Shown: positions 33,301 through 44,796, numbered from the stretch's first letter. The stretch is 64,000 nt of DNA from Cololabis saira (GCF_033807715.1 NC_084601.1:20912129-20976128); one strand, 5' to 3'. Notes: generated by a model from the sequence alone, not told the origin. A program made the numbers and translations.

Positions 33301-33499
33301 CATAATGAAAAAAAAATCTTCCTCCTCTAAAATATTATTTTTATTTTTCTCCTGCCTGGCCCTAATACTTTCCCGTCCATGTAATGATGCCAGATGAAGA
33401 AGAGAACAGTGTTCTGGAAGAGGAAAGTAGGAGGAGGTGTGTGCCAGTGGCGCAGCGCTGTCTGGCCCCCACCACTAATCCCGGAGACACCATCCCCCC

Positions 33500-33770
33500 C
33501 CCGTCATTTAAACCCACTCCGCCTTCGCTCGTCACCGAAGCGCACCGTGCTCGACCGCTGCCTGCTGCGTGTCATTGATGCCTCCTGCGCTGTAACTCGC
33601 TCTGCGGGCTCTGGCTGCTGTAGCTCAGCTGGCGAGAGCAGGAACAGTCCGATCGCGAGGAGAGATCTCGGTTTTTGTTTCGGCCAGGAACCTCGGAGGG
33701 ACGCGTCCAGGGCGAGCATCTTCCTCCGGCCGTCCGCGCTCCGCATCCGCGCTCCGCGACGCTGCGACGG
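33500..33770 (+). promoter_or_regulatory. Candidate CpG-rich promoter / non-coding first exon
   Basis: A compact CpG-dense block unlike its AT-rich surroundings, ending GCTGCGACGG|GTAAGG, a good match to a vertebrate 5' splice site. No long conserved frame is visible. CpG-rich DNA plus a donor is what a 5' UTR exon of a vertebrate gene looks like. The boundary at 33500 is arbitrary. It could instead be residual GC-rich repeat next to the element ending at 33365. Confidence 0.35.
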
Positions 33771-34108
33771 GTAAGGGGACGCTTATACTAGGCTTTGCCG
33801 TGCCTTACTGTCACCTTACTGGCTCCAAATGAAACCAAATCCCACCGTAGAGCCGTGATGCTTTTGTATATCCACGAGAATCTCCCGGCTGTGTGACAAT
33901 AAACCGCTGCATAAAATAAAAATGATAAAATAACGGGGAATAACATTCCCCTGCACCAGATGTAGTTGATTTCTCCAGGTCTGTACATGTGCGCTTTATT
34001 CCTGTGCAGTCACCACAGCATTTGTGTTTCACTGGGGCTAAAAGAGGCTATTTTGCAGCCCCAACTGCCATTTTTTTATGAATGGTCTTAACGTGGGACG
34101 ACGGCAGG

Positions 34109-34167
34109 ATGGACGCGCTCAGTGCGTCTTTCCTCCTTTCTCTCCTGGTGGCGCTGCATGGGGGAAG
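34109..34167 (+). CDS. Candidate first coding exon with a signal peptide
   Basis: ATG at 34109 in a strong Kozak context (A at -3, G at +4) encodes MDALSASFLLSLLVALHGG: short N-region, leucine-rich hydrophobic core of about 11 residues, small residues at the end, as in a secretory signal peptide. The frame meets a stop just after AAG|GTGACG, a possible but weak donor, so continuation in a distant exon would be needed. A possible acceptor CGGCAG lies immediately upstream, but its pyrimidine tract is weak. It lies 340 bp beyond the CpG-rich donor. The product, if real, is secreted or membrane-anchored and lies mostly outside the window. Chance occurrence of a 20-codon frame is a real alternative. 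Confidence 0.33.
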
Positions 34168-36719
34168 GTGACGCTGAACCAGAGCAGAAAAAAAAAACAA
34201 CCCATAAACATCCCTTCTCGTCTTTTTTATGCTCCTTCATTTTTAACTACACGTGTACATATATTTGTGCGCGCATATTCAGTTGAAATGAAAAGCATCA
34301 TCCTCGCATTGCCTCTTGTTTGGGGACACCTTCTTTCAGGGTAGTGTGACATCACAGACTCAGATCAGAGTATCCGCTTCCCCATCCTTATCCCCACCCA
34401 GCCAGCACATCATGCTGCATTTGCTGGACCTCAGAAGTGCATGACACGAGGCTGTTAAAGGCTGAAAAACACCCCAGAACAGCGGTTTGGGGTGGATGGG
34501 GATTAGCTGAGCCCATAAAAACATGCTGCTGCGATGAGAGCTGCAAAGAAACCCAACCACAGCACTCATTAAAAGAGCATGAAATATAAATGTATTGCAA
34601 AGAAAATATCATTTAAATTCAGCAGTGAAGGCAGAAGTACAGCAAATGTGTTGAAACTGAGATAAGATTGTTGTGTAATTGCAGTCTGATCCGGATCTCT
34701 GCGCTGCAAGTTTGAATGGTTGACTGAACCCATGTTTTCAGACTTAGGTGACCTCAAATAACGGGGCATGGATGTGTTGTCTCAAAGTTTTTCAGTTGGT
34801 AGTCACCAACATCTGTGCTTTCAAACAAAATCTCACAAAATTTCATCTTTATTAGCACACAATATTACTAATCGGTGTAGTTTTTTTTAATGCATTCCAA
34901 CATGATCTGATCATTGAAATATCTCACTATTGCTGTTTGATATGTATACTGTACGGCACGGTATACTCCATCACAAAGCAGCCAGGGCTTGGGAGATGTA
35001 CTGTCCCCCCGCATCTTCTTATAGCCTCTCTTTGCGTCAGCCGTCATATTATGTTCACGCTGGAAGTATGAGAGTGGAGCTTCTCTCACTGATTGGCATT
35101 ATTGTTATAGGAACTGGGCAAATTAGATAAGAAGCAGGGGCTCTCTGGGGGGGGGGGAGTGCCATCTTCAATTATCATCTTTGACAGAGGTGTTCAGGAC
35201 CTGTTCTGCTTGCCTGTGAGATAACAAGCCTGCTTCTGCCAGGCGACGCTCGTATCATGATATATTTGCCTCCAGAGCTCCTCTCCCACATGCTGTTGCG
35301 TTCCATCTGTGTAATAATTTACCAACCAACATGTTTTTAATCTGTCAGTCACAGAGAAGTGAAGTTTGTGTAGAAAGTCATCAATGAAGGAATAGTAAAA
35401 GGAGTCACAGAGGCATTCTAGCCATTTAGGCGCAGGGAGATCATGAAAACAGTGATGTAGGAGATGATGATGTGGTCATTACTGACCCCAGATTAACGCA
35501 TAGGTGGAGTCCAAATAACTGATCCCTTTTCCAGAACGGTGTCTCGTCAGTCGGCTCGACTTGTCAGTCGGCTTCGTCTGAATCAGACAGAATTCTGCTG
35601 TTGTGTCTTCGGCGGGACAAGGCTGCGTTTAGCCTGCGTGTGCTTAAGCTAGTCTTGTTGTTACATAAGAGGATAAATGTGCACCAGGGCACTACTCTCT
35701 ATGTCGCTGGGACTCATAAGCACACTTGCCTCACACACACACACTCCAGCTTGTACAGTACATACTAGAAGAGGTTTTAAGCCTGGGGTATTAAGCATCT
35801 CGCAAATCATAGATGTCAACGGGGTTTGTCTCTGTAGTACAGGTATGCTCAGAGCAAACAGTGAGCACAAATGTGTCTTTACCCTTTTCTTCTCAGTGAT
35901 CAGTCTCACATCTCCCCCAGTCTGTTGTAAACTTAAGGCTATTGCATTAATATGAGCAACGCAGCTCTTCGCATATAAGTGACCTTGGTCCAGTCTGACG
36001 GTGCCAAATATTCCAGATGAGCTGCCCCAGACCTCATGTATGCTAGGAATACATAAGGCTCTGTGTCTCGGAGCACTTTGTTGCAAAGACGGTCCTTTGA
36101 GTGCTGGCGATGGTCTGAAACTTCTAAAACTGCCCTCCAGCCGCCCGGTCAGGTATAATTTGCCTTTGAAAAAGCCTTCTATACGTCCTCTGGTCCCATG
36201 ATGGAAAGGACCAATCTATTCTGGGGAGATCTATAAAGGAAAAATCCAATCAATCGTTGTAAGAAAGCCAGAGATGAAGTTCAAGGCTTACAGTAAAGTG
36301 GATATGGTCTGATGGTACAACATTAATCAGAGGAAATGGTTGAGGTTGTGACTAATAAAGTTGTGCTGTACTTTAATTAAAAAAAGTGAGTGACTGCTTC
36401 CCCATTGTCATCCCCGTCATAGCCCTCAACTAGTTTGCTCTCAGGCATTAATATACGAGAGATTTTCCTCACCAGAAAATAAGCAGCAATTTTAAAATGA
36501 CTCGTTTGCAATCTAGGGAACAAGTCATGGGGGAATATGTTACTGTAAAATCCACGTACATCTTTCTGTACCGGTGCTTTCGTCCCAGATGTGCCATCGC
36601 ATCATCAGAGATGCTGGGTAAACACTGATAACAAGCTTCACGGTCCGTCTCCTCTGCAGCCTGGAGGACACGGTGTTCATGATCGCCAAAAACAAATTCA
36701 GACTTGTACGTTCAGAGGA
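34168..36719. other. Probable intron or intergenic sequence
   Basis: No coding exon, RNA gene or classified transposon is supported. A G-run sits at about 35148-35157. Frames at 35.66-36.09 kb lack domains. Confidence 0.4.
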
Positions 36720-37096
36720 CGGCAGCACGGTGGCTTGGTGGTTAGCGATGTTGCATCACAGCAAGAAGGTCCCCGGTTTGACTCCCTGGCCACACAGGGG
36801 TCTTTCTGTGTGGAGTTTGCATGTTCTCCCCGTGCTTGCGTGGGTTCCCTCTGGGTACTCCGGCTTGCTCCCACAGTCCAAAAACATGCATAGTAGTTTA
36901 ATTGATGATTCTAAATTGCTCGTAGGTGTGAGTGTGAGTGTGTCTGGTTGTTTGTATATATGTGGCCCTGCGATGGACTGGCAACCTGTCCAGGGTGAAC
37001 CCCTGCCTCTTGCCTGAAATTAGCTGGGATAGGCTCCAGCAGACCCCCGTGACCCTGCAAAGGATAAAGCGGGTATTTATAATGGATGGATGGATG
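36720..37096 (+). mobile_element. tRNA-derived SINE with GGATGGATGG tail
   Basis: Head GGCAGCACGGTGGCTTGGTGG (A-box region) and CCGGTTTGACTCCC (degenerate B-box), then tgtggagtttgcatgttctc, gtgggttccctctgggtact, ctgcgatggactggcaacct and gctgggataggctccagcag, ending in (TGGA)n at about 37083-37095. Complete layout of a widespread fish SINE. Homologous in its central part to the nested SINE at 23.7-24.8 kb. Confidence 0.85.
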
Positions 37097-37670
37097 TTTA
37101 GAGGACAGTTTCCCACTTTGCCGCTGTGTTTTTCAGTGAGAAAACAGCTGAGATGTGTTTACTTAAGGCTTGTCCTTTTGTGTCACAGTCACAGAGCTCC
37201 AACCCGCATTTGTGGATGGACCAAGTGATGTTTAAATTTAGACCGTGTGGGCATGTTTCTATCCGACCAACATTGCTGGCTCCATGAAGTACACATTAAA
37301 TGCTGTTCTCAGACATTTTTAATGGGTGCTGAATCAGTGAAACGTGTCGCTCATCTGGAGAGACATGTTTTCATATTTGCTAACTCCTGTCTTTATGCAG
37401 CTGTGATTTCTTATGTCAGGCTGTATGATGAGTGGTGTGTGGCCTGCATGGGTTGACAGGAGGTGTGGGTTTCCCAGGCGTGCAACGGGCCCTGTAATCT
37501 GTCCTGATTCTGCTGGGGAGGGGCATCTCCTGCCCTGTCAGACATACAGTCTGATGATGCCTCTGATAAGGATGAGAGAGCAGCTGCACTGCAGGAGTTG
37601 AACAGCTCGCAGTGTGAACCCCAATCTTACCAATCAGGCCAAGCTGGTACTCAGATTACTCAGTCACCAG
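37097..37670. other. Non-coding stretch
   Basis: No gene or repeat recognised. Confidence 0.4.
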
Positions 37671-38751
37671 AACGCCTGTATTGAAAAAAATGTTTTTACG
37701 ATTCTAAATCGATTCTCATATTAATTCCTAAAAATCGATTCGTATGTCTAAAGATATTACATTATAACTTTTGGTATTTTTTTGTTTATGACATTTTTTG
37801 CCTTTAAATATGTTTAAAGGTATGAAAACATTAAAGTTTTTAGTTATAATTGCATACATTTTCTATATTGCATTACTTTATATACTGTATTGGGGTTACA
37901 TTAGCAGTCAGTTCTCCATCAAAGACAGAGGTGCCTCACTCTGGAATTCTCATATACTTATTGCTAAATCTTCACTGTCTATTAGTAGCTTTAAACAGAG
38001 ATTGAAGACCAGCCTTATGGATCAAGCGTCTAGAAGTGCTTCCACTTAATGTGGACTAACTTCTGCACGTGCACATACACACGCACACACAAACACATAC
38101 AAACACACATGTGCATGCTCACATGCAAGCACACACACTCATTCAACCGAGAAATTGTTTGTTTGTAAATATCCATCTTTTTGGAACGCTGTTTTTTTTT
38201 GTTCTTGCTATTATTACAGTATAATGTATTTTCTTGGTGAGAACTTTGAATAAGCCCATTTAGGGCTTCCTTTCTCACCTGCACATATTTTCATGCTTTT
38301 ATGTTCATTTCAACTTTTGTACCGTTTTTATGTTGTGCAAATAAACAAATCAAAATCAAATCAATAAAATGCTGAAAACCAAATTCTCAAAATTAAAAAA
38401 CAAAATAGACCAAAAATGGAAAAAATTAAAACGGAATGTGGGAAAAAATAAAACTGATTTCCTAGGGCCTCTGTTTGCTGCCCTGGATCTGTTTGGTAAT
38501 TCCGCCACACACGATGTTTCTAAAAGCATTAGCTGCCAATACTTTCTGTTGAATCTCAATATAATACTGTGTAATTACATAACTACACAGTCATATAATT
38601 CATGCAACAGCTCAAAAAACTGTTTTAATAACACTAACCCAAGTCAATATCGGAATCGAATCGAATCAAATCAAATCTTGATAATCGATTCCCGAATCTT
38701 AAGAATTGGAATCGAATCAATTCTTGACATTTGAATCGATACCCAGCCTTA
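37671..38751. mobile_element. hAT-like non-autonomous element, copy 2, with internal LINE
   Basis: The left part (attctaaatcgattctcata ...) and right part ending CATTTGAATCGATACCCAGC match the copies at 30.5 and 54.5 kb. Flanking gtcaccag (37663-37670) and gtcaccgt (38752-38759) are a decayed 8-bp target duplication, as expected for hAT. Alignment by eye with the other copies shows about 460 extra bases at 37903-38363, a LINE insertion. Confidence 0.78.
37903..38363 (+). mobile_element. 5'-truncated LINE inserted in the hAT-like element
   Basis: Encodes QFSIKDRGASLWNSHI and ISSFKQRLKTSLMDQ, typical of LINE C-termini (cf. the 45 kb copy), then a 3' UTR with a CA-rich run and a tail of aaatcaaaatcaaatcaa. 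It interrupts sequence continuous in the other two hAT-like copies, so it inserted after that element. Confidence 0.72.
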
Positions 38752-40667
38752 GTCACCGTTGCATTTGGTATTTGGCAAGCATGGGTTGGTTAGCATGAAA
38801 ATGCTGTTTTAACCACAAGAATGCTTATTTATTTATTCTTTTAATTCCTTTTCATGAAAAAGTTGCACTTGCCTGCTTTTGGAGGGAAAAACGACAGATG
38901 AAGCTGAAGCAGAACAGTTGTTCTTGTGCTCGTAGGGACGTCCAGCTGCTGGTCTCCAGTGACTGAAATAGGCTGACAACACAACAAGATATTTCTCTCA
39001 CGCACAGCTCCGTAGCGGTCCTGGTTTGTCGACTGGACTTTGACCGGACTGGTTCAAACCTTGATTTTTCTACTTTTCAACCTTTCCCATCTTTAATTGC
39101 CGCTGGGCTTCTTTTCACCGTCCTGTTGCATGATCAGGTTTTTGACCAAGGTTTAGGTGTCGGACAGATGGAGGGGTCAGTGGTGGAGACAGTAACTGCG
39201 GGGTGCCCAGGTCCTGTAGCTGCTACGCAACGCCAAGGTGCAGTCCAAATACGTGGGTATGAGGTGTTTCTGTTAAAATGCTGTCTTTGGATTTTGATAA
39301 GTATGACACTGGAATCTGAAGTCAAACAACTCCGCTTTTGTCTCCCCTGTCCATAGGGCACTGTTGCAGAAGTTCATAAGCAGTGTTGTGAACCTCTTTT
39401 TAAGCAGAAGAGTTTTTTAAGAACTTTAAAGACTGTGGGTTCTGAGATGTAACCTATGGTTTTGGTATTTGTCTGACTGGCTATTGTTATGAATGCGTTC
39501 CACTTTGAAGTAACCTTCTTCATTGGAAATGGTTTACTGATTATTTCCAAATGTGTAGGAGTAACGGCTTCTAGAAGAACGTTGCCAATGTCTTGTCGTC
39601 TAGGCATCGGTTTAGCACACACCTAAAAGGCCCGAACAAACTTCCAAAACATGGTAGTTTGCAGGTGTTGATTAACACTCAGGTGTGTGTGGAGGTCTGC
39701 AAACACCACAGTGATAACTTACTTCATCGACGGTTGATGATTAGCAACACCTGGCCGTTCCCATGGAAGCAGTAACGGGGCACTCACTCCTGCCTATGTG
39801 TTTTTTTTTAAGATTCATATTTATTGAATATGAAGAAAAAGGTATGCTGTCATTTGTCAGAGGTTATGTTTAACAAACACGCGCTATGATCAGATGAGTT
39901 TAAGTTTTTACACAACAAAACACATTATTGAAAGAGGAGGCTTCTAACTTTTTAAACAACTATGACAGGATAGAATTAGAGTAAAAGGGAATCAGGTAAT
40001 GAAAAAAGTGATAAAAAGTTTTTAAGCAGCTAAGTGACAGTAATCCTGCTAGTTAGCCTCCTGGTATCTTCTTCCTTCTCCTCCCCTTCACCCGAAAGGG
40101 CAGCCAATTACTCTCGGAGCTCAGCGTGCCGGTCGGCTAATGATGGTTGGGGGGGTTGAAGTGTGTGTGTGTCTGTGTGTTCTGCAGCATAACAGCGCCA
40201 ACACCTCTCCAGTGATAAGCTGTATCGAGAACCCACGCCTGGCGCACACTTCCACCAGTTCCTCTGATCGTATCTTAGAGCCCCCTTATCCTGTTGGCCA
40301 CTATCTATCTCCATTTCTGCATTATCTCTTACACTCGCATCTCCGTTTTTCTTAATTTTGTCTGTCTGAATGTGTCACAGGGGCTCCTTGACAAATCAAA
40401 ACTACTAAATTAGGCTTGTTAATCCAAACTGCCACACAGTAAGCAAAACAGAACAAAATGATTCCACTCCCTCTGATTGTAGGTGCCTCTCTCACACCTG
40501 TGTACTATGCAAGAAATTGTATTAGAGAATAACTTCCAGAAGCGTCTCAACTTGAGGCAAAAAACATAAACAGAACGGTGGATTTTGTGCCTGTGTTTCT
40601 TATTTATTCCTGCTTAGTTTTTTTTACAAGATCGAGAGGGCAAGATGTTAGCTGGTTGTGCGGGAAA

Positions 40668-40670
<3 letters not shown>
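38752..40670. other. Probable intron or intergenic sequence
   Basis: No coding exon or classified repeat. A short GT-rich run lies at 40157-40180. Confidence 0.4.

Positions 40671-40717
<47 letters not shown>
40671..40717. repeat. (CA)n microsatellite
   Basis: About 23 perfect CA units. Open frames across it are artefacts. Confidence 0.96.
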
Positions 40718-40718
<1 letters not shown>

Positions 40719-41029
40719 ATTCTCTCCCTGGGATCCCAGGCCAATAACAGCAAGCCAATCAAAAACAGCAAAATGGATCTGGCGCCGGCTAGCATGGATT
40801 TATCAAGTGGGATTAATGACTGCATATTCATTTGTGTCGATGCTGACTCAATCAAATAACAACCTTCCTCTGCCGAGCTATGGACAAAAGAGCAGTATTG
40901 TTCTTTTAAGTCCATTCAATTACTGTAAATGTGCGTCTCGACTCCCAGGGCACAGCTTAGCACACCGTCTGGCATTTGTCTCTTTCTGTTTACTCTCTTG
41001 ATGGAGAAGTTTGAAACGTCTGTGTGCAG

Positions 41030-42060
41030 GGTGTGAGGAGTCTGCTGAAATGTTCCTGGCCCGTTTCCTGACCCTAGACTGGTACAGATCCTGGATGGAG
41101 GGAGGGTCGGCCCGGATCAGTTTTTCTGCAGTCCTTACAGTCCGTTGCAGTCAGTACCCGTCCTGGGCGGTGGCCAATCCAAATCGGACAGTGTTATGGC
41201 TTTTTTTTTACTAGTACCTACTCAGCTCTACTCATCTCAGCTCGGCTCGACTACACAACAACACTAAAGATGTAGAACCTGGAGGAGATGATATATGTGC
41301 TGCTGGGTCTGTGGCTTGTGTTTGATATCAAGTAAAAAAATGAGAGTGAGAGAAGCTTCAAGCGGCGACGCTTTTTAATTTTTTTTTAGTTTGTCTCGGC
41401 GCTGCTGAAAAGTCAGCTGGAGCCGCGAGCAGCTATGAAGTGACAGAGCTCCTGGTGGATCTGGTCGTTCCTTATCACCTATCTAGATCCCTTTTTTATT
41501 CTCTCCTCAGCCACCAGGTTTATGAACATCTGCACCTCAGAGTTGGATCACCAAACAGACTTTTGCGCTGCCATTGCCTGTTGAATAAAATGAACAAGAA
41601 GCCGCGAGACGCTCTTTCGCTGATTTCTGCCTCCTGACTCAGACGTCTGACTCCAACCCCCAGACCAATCGGTGGCCTGTAGTGTGATGATGTCAGATAC
41701 AGCCGACTCAGCCGCTTAGAACCTCGTCAGAGTAGTTACAGAAAAAGTATCTACTCGGCAGGTTAGACCCCTAGTGGGAAAGCGCAAAACCGAGGCGGTT
41801 CGAGGCAAGTCGAGGCGAGGCGAATCGAGTCAGATCGAGTAGGTACTAGTGGAAAAGCGCCATTGGACAGGACAGACTGGATGATGCAGTGGAAGGTGAC
41901 CAGTAGTTCCTGAGGCAGGTTCAACTTTCTGAGCCGTCTCAAGAAGTACAACCTCTGCCGCGCCTCCTTGTGGACAGTGGGTGGTCCACTTCAGATCCCA
42001 GAAACCTGAGAGTCCACAGTAGACACTGTTGAGGGGAGGGAGTACCCGTACCAGTCATAG
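41030..42060 (-). mobile_element. Antisense LINE C-terminal fragment split by copy C
   Basis: Right of the insertion the minus strand encodes MYFLRRLRKLNLPQELLVTF and HCIIQSVLS. Left of it follow a TLPPSRICTSL-like segment and a decayed GTFQQTPHTLH region. Together these follow the C-terminal 'KAQQRLYFLR...LRKF' and 'LPSLQDIY...' order of the LINE family seen at 15.3 and 21.2 kb. Stops are present on both sides. Inactive. Confidence 0.72.
41197..41862 (-). mobile_element. Myb/SANT-carrying TIR element, copy C
   Basis: Ends TGGCTTTTTTTTTACTAGTA / TAGTGGAAAAGCGCCA with TTA (41194-41196) and a decayed TTG (41863-41865) duplication. Orientation is opposite to copies B and D: the Myb/SANT segment reads on the minus strand (around 41400-41550) and is broken. 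Its insertion point lies inside the LINE C-terminal frame, so it is younger than that LINE. Confidence 0.78.
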
Positions 42061-42065
42061 AAATG

Positions 42066-42692
42066 ACACCTGTGATTGATGCGTTTTAACTGTTGGTTTC
42101 AATAAGTCGTCATCGACGGCGTCTTCAGGGGCGGGAGGGCTGTTCATGTTGACTGATGGGTACGGTTAAGGATGAACGAGTCTCATGGGAAATACCATTT
42201 CCAGCATCAGTCACATCAGCGATCAGCAGTGGGGAAGAAGTGGTGGCGTTTGTTTTATTGTTTTGTTTGAGTTCGTCGTAAAGTGGCAAAATTGTTTTCC
42301 TGGCCAGAATGCAAAGCATTTCTTCATTCTAAAACATTGCAAAGCCAATATTAGAAATATTCAATGATGCTTATGTGTGTTTGAGTCCTCTTCTCTCTCA
42401 CTTCGTCCACTGTATTTCATCGGCTGAGGCAGCGATCAGGGGAAATAGTATACCACGGAAGTACGGATGTCAGGAATCCCTGACACCTGAAGATGTGTTG
42501 TTCTAAAACCCAATAGTGGCACTAACAAATGGTTTTAGACTTGAGGAAAAGCCCCTGGATTTAATGTTTATGTGTGTATTGTAGTGTATCCGTCTTGCTC
42601 ACCTCCACTACACCACTGAATATGTTGCTACTGGCCAAGATGCCACCAAATGGATCGGTTTATTCCACTCATTAAGAAAATACAATATACTG
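42066..42692. other. Non-coding stretch
   Basis: No gene or classified repeat recognised. Confidence 0.4.
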
Positions 42693-42759
42693 TAGAGGGA
42701 ATGCAGAAAGACTGAGCGGCAGCGTAAACTTTCAGTTTGAGCACTCAAAAACATCTAAA

Positions 42760-42937
42760 ATGGGAAAGAGCTGTCATGCGATCGACTGTACTCATAGATT
42801 TAGCAAGAAATCGGAGTTATCGTTTTACAGATTGCTGAAAAATAAGCTTAAGAGAGACAAATGGATCGCTGCAATTCGCAGAAACAACTGGATTCCAGAC
42901 ACCGAAACGTGGATTTGCGGTTCCCATTTTGTATCAG
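42760..42937 (+). CDS. THAP zinc-finger DNA-binding domain, first exon
   Basis: MGKSCHAIDCTHRFSKKSEL opens a C2CH THAP domain: Cys5 and Cys10, the LSFYRL segment, KWIAAI tryptophan and the C-terminal TWICGSHFVSG with the C-x2-H pair. All zinc ligands are present with normal spacing (about 55 residues). The frame would end at a TGA at 42946-42948, but TCAG|GTAATG at 42934-42943 is a good splice donor exactly where THAP genes commonly have an intron. THAP domains recruit transposases to their ends (P element, THAP9). Downstream exons are deleted. A short upstream AT/GC region back to the TIR may be the promoter. Confidence 0.78.
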
Positions 42938-42973
42938 GTAATGTTTGATTTTTGGGTAGCTAACGTTATACGG

Positions 42974-43264
42974 TCAAATCATGAAGTTCCGTGTCCTCAT
43001 CACTTTTATTTTGCCAACAAATCCTGCCTTGAAGTAGGACCAAGCGTCAAGACTTTTGTATGCCTTCAAGCTTTGCTTCCCCGGCGTAGAAATTAAGTAC
43101 ATATAAATATCAGGAAACTCGATTCGTGGCCAAATATTAATGTCCATGGACCACTGGTTCTTCAGGTAACTGTACGGGTCACTGTCAAGTCCAACTGCCT
43201 TTAATTTAAGCCGATAATCGGCTGTTATCCCGTCTTCTCCACTAGTTGCAGCTGTTTTTACCAC
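42974..43264 (-). pseudogene. N-terminus of a YqaJ/SWIM-type transposon protein
   Basis: 96 codons starting MVKTAATSGEDGITADYRLK, then DSDPYSYLKNQWSMDINIWP, EFPDIYMYLISTPG and SLKAYKSLDAWSYFKAGFVG. I recognise this as the N-terminal region of animal proteins that continue into a SWIM zinc finger and a YqaJ-like (lambda exonuclease) nuclease and are associated with transposons. The SWIM and nuclease parts are absent; the frame ends 25 bp from the THAP exon's stop. Function is by resemblance only. The first ATG is taken as the start, 56 bp inside the right TIR end. Confidence 0.6.
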
Positions 43265-43322
43265 TCAGTGCGAGTAAGGGGGCGTGGTCCAGTGGGGAAG
43301 TGACGTCAATGCATACCCTCTA

Positions 43323-44796
43323 TTGTACTAGAAACTACCTGCTGTTCTTATGGTTAGATGTCTGGCATATCACCTGCAATCGTTAAGGAATTCTGAGCAG
43401 GAGCATGGCCAGCATCTGCTCAGAACCAGGTCACTTGTACACTATTTTCCCCCCTCTAGCTTAGACAATATTAGCATTAATTAGAAATGCTTTGTTGCAA
43501 TAAATCAGATATGCATACAAGTTCTGGTGGGTTAGTTTATTGTAGTACACGATTGTGGTATCCAGCTGTATCACGATGTAGGAAGGGCTCTCGCCCTCAT
43601 GGTGAGAACAAGAAATTGGGGAAACCACAAATCTAAGAGGATGTGATTCTGCACTCAGTGTCAGCCGGCTGAGGAACCAGCTTCATAACAAATGAGGTGG
43701 GAGTTCTCGCCACAGCCGTGCTGAATGTGAGGGAAATAAGTGATTGCTCTCTGATCTGAGGTCTTCCATCACAGATATCTGTGGCGGGCAGCACCTGGGG
43801 TTGTTAAGGCCACATGAAGGTCGTGAAATAGAAATTCTCACTGAGATGACTTACAGCCTTCCTGACAAAAGTCAAGGAAAAGGTTTTCTTTAGACACCGT
43901 GTCCTCACCAGGACAGAAATCTGAAAGGGAGACTATTTTGGTGTGAGCAGATGTGACTACATAACTTTTGTCAGGCCTCATCGGTTGTTTCTCCTTCTTC
44001 TCCCATATCAGACGCTGCCTCAAATGCACCATCTGATTTTCCTGACTGAGTCAAGAGAAAGTGAACAGATGTGTCATCTACGACACAGGATCAAATCTTC
44101 CTGTTACGCCGGGTGCCTGCCTGAAATAAGCAATGCTGATTGAGGGTTAGATTATTTTAGTGAGAACACGAAGAGGAGGCTAAATCCTCTTTATGTAAGT
44201 GTTTTAGAGAGGGATGTCCTCTGCTTCATATTAAAGTGATGACTTCTCGGCACAGCTCCCGGGCCCTCGCTTCCACTCTTCTAAACACACACCACTTCTT
44301 TGACAGGGATCCACATCAAAGTCCAAATCAACGTTATCGGCAAGTGTGACACATCAGCGGGATTTGAGGGTTTGCTCAGGACAGCTCAGCATTTGTAAAG
44401 ATGACAGGAAGTGATCAAAAGACAGACATGCAGTGCAAAATAAATATCTTTACATGAAACTGACCATTGTTGCACTTCTCAGGACCACGTTTTCCGTACT
44501 CGCCTATCCTCCAAATACTCCTCCTAATTAAAATTCAAACTGATATTTTAACAAAAAAAGCTTCCTTTGATGAGCTTTAATGTGGATGTAGTTGGTTTTC
44601 CTGTTCACACTGGACTAAATGACCCCTGGACCTGCAGTGATGCTGAAATTACACCCCAACATCTGGATGTCATTCAGCACATTCCTGCTGGATAAATCAA
44701 GTCTGTGTTTTAATTGTAGTAAACGATTACCTTTTATTTAACATTAAATTTGAATATTGGGTTAAAAGGAACTGATCCGACACTCAAGAGCCTATT
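43323..44796. other. Unassigned sequence
   Basis: No gene or classified repeat can be supported. Confidence 0.4.

Larger units (their letters stand above)
31811..33365. mobile_element. 1.56-kb TIR element with CGA-rich arrays and GC-rich core
   Basis: Inverted ends TTAGGGCCATGCAGGAGAAA / CTCCTGCCTGGCCCTAA are flanked by TA (31809-31810, 33366-33367). Next to each end lies a region of tandem AAAGTCGAAATGTCGAG-type units, in opposite orientation: short on the left (31865-31920) and about 430 bp on the right. A GC-rich centre contains a hairpin-forming module (32177-32453). No transposase is recognised. TA duplication would fit Tc1/mariner-like mobilisation, but the class is unproven. Confidence 0.65.
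42695..43320. mobile_element. 626-bp THAP/YqaJ-type mini-transposon (both gene starts kept)
   Basis: Inverted ends GAGGGAATGCA / TGCATACCCTC are flanked by TA (42693-42694, 43321-43322). Inside, a THAP-domain first exon points inward from the left end, and the first codons of a YqaJ/SWIM-type protein point inward from the right end. The two frames stop within about 25 bp of each other. This is the structure expected if a large two-gene transposon lost its middle. I recall THAP-type and YqaJ-encoding transposons in animals (ISL2EU-like); that superfamily name is tentative. Confidence 0.68.

Noticed and set aside
32937..33305. 122-codon Phe/Ser-rich frame
   Set aside because: Lies entirely in the tandem CGAAAT/CGACTTTTT array.
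33615..33650. tRNA-like 'gtagctcagctggcgagagc'
   Set aside because: Matches a pol III A-box, but no B-box, anticodon arm or acceptor pairing follows.
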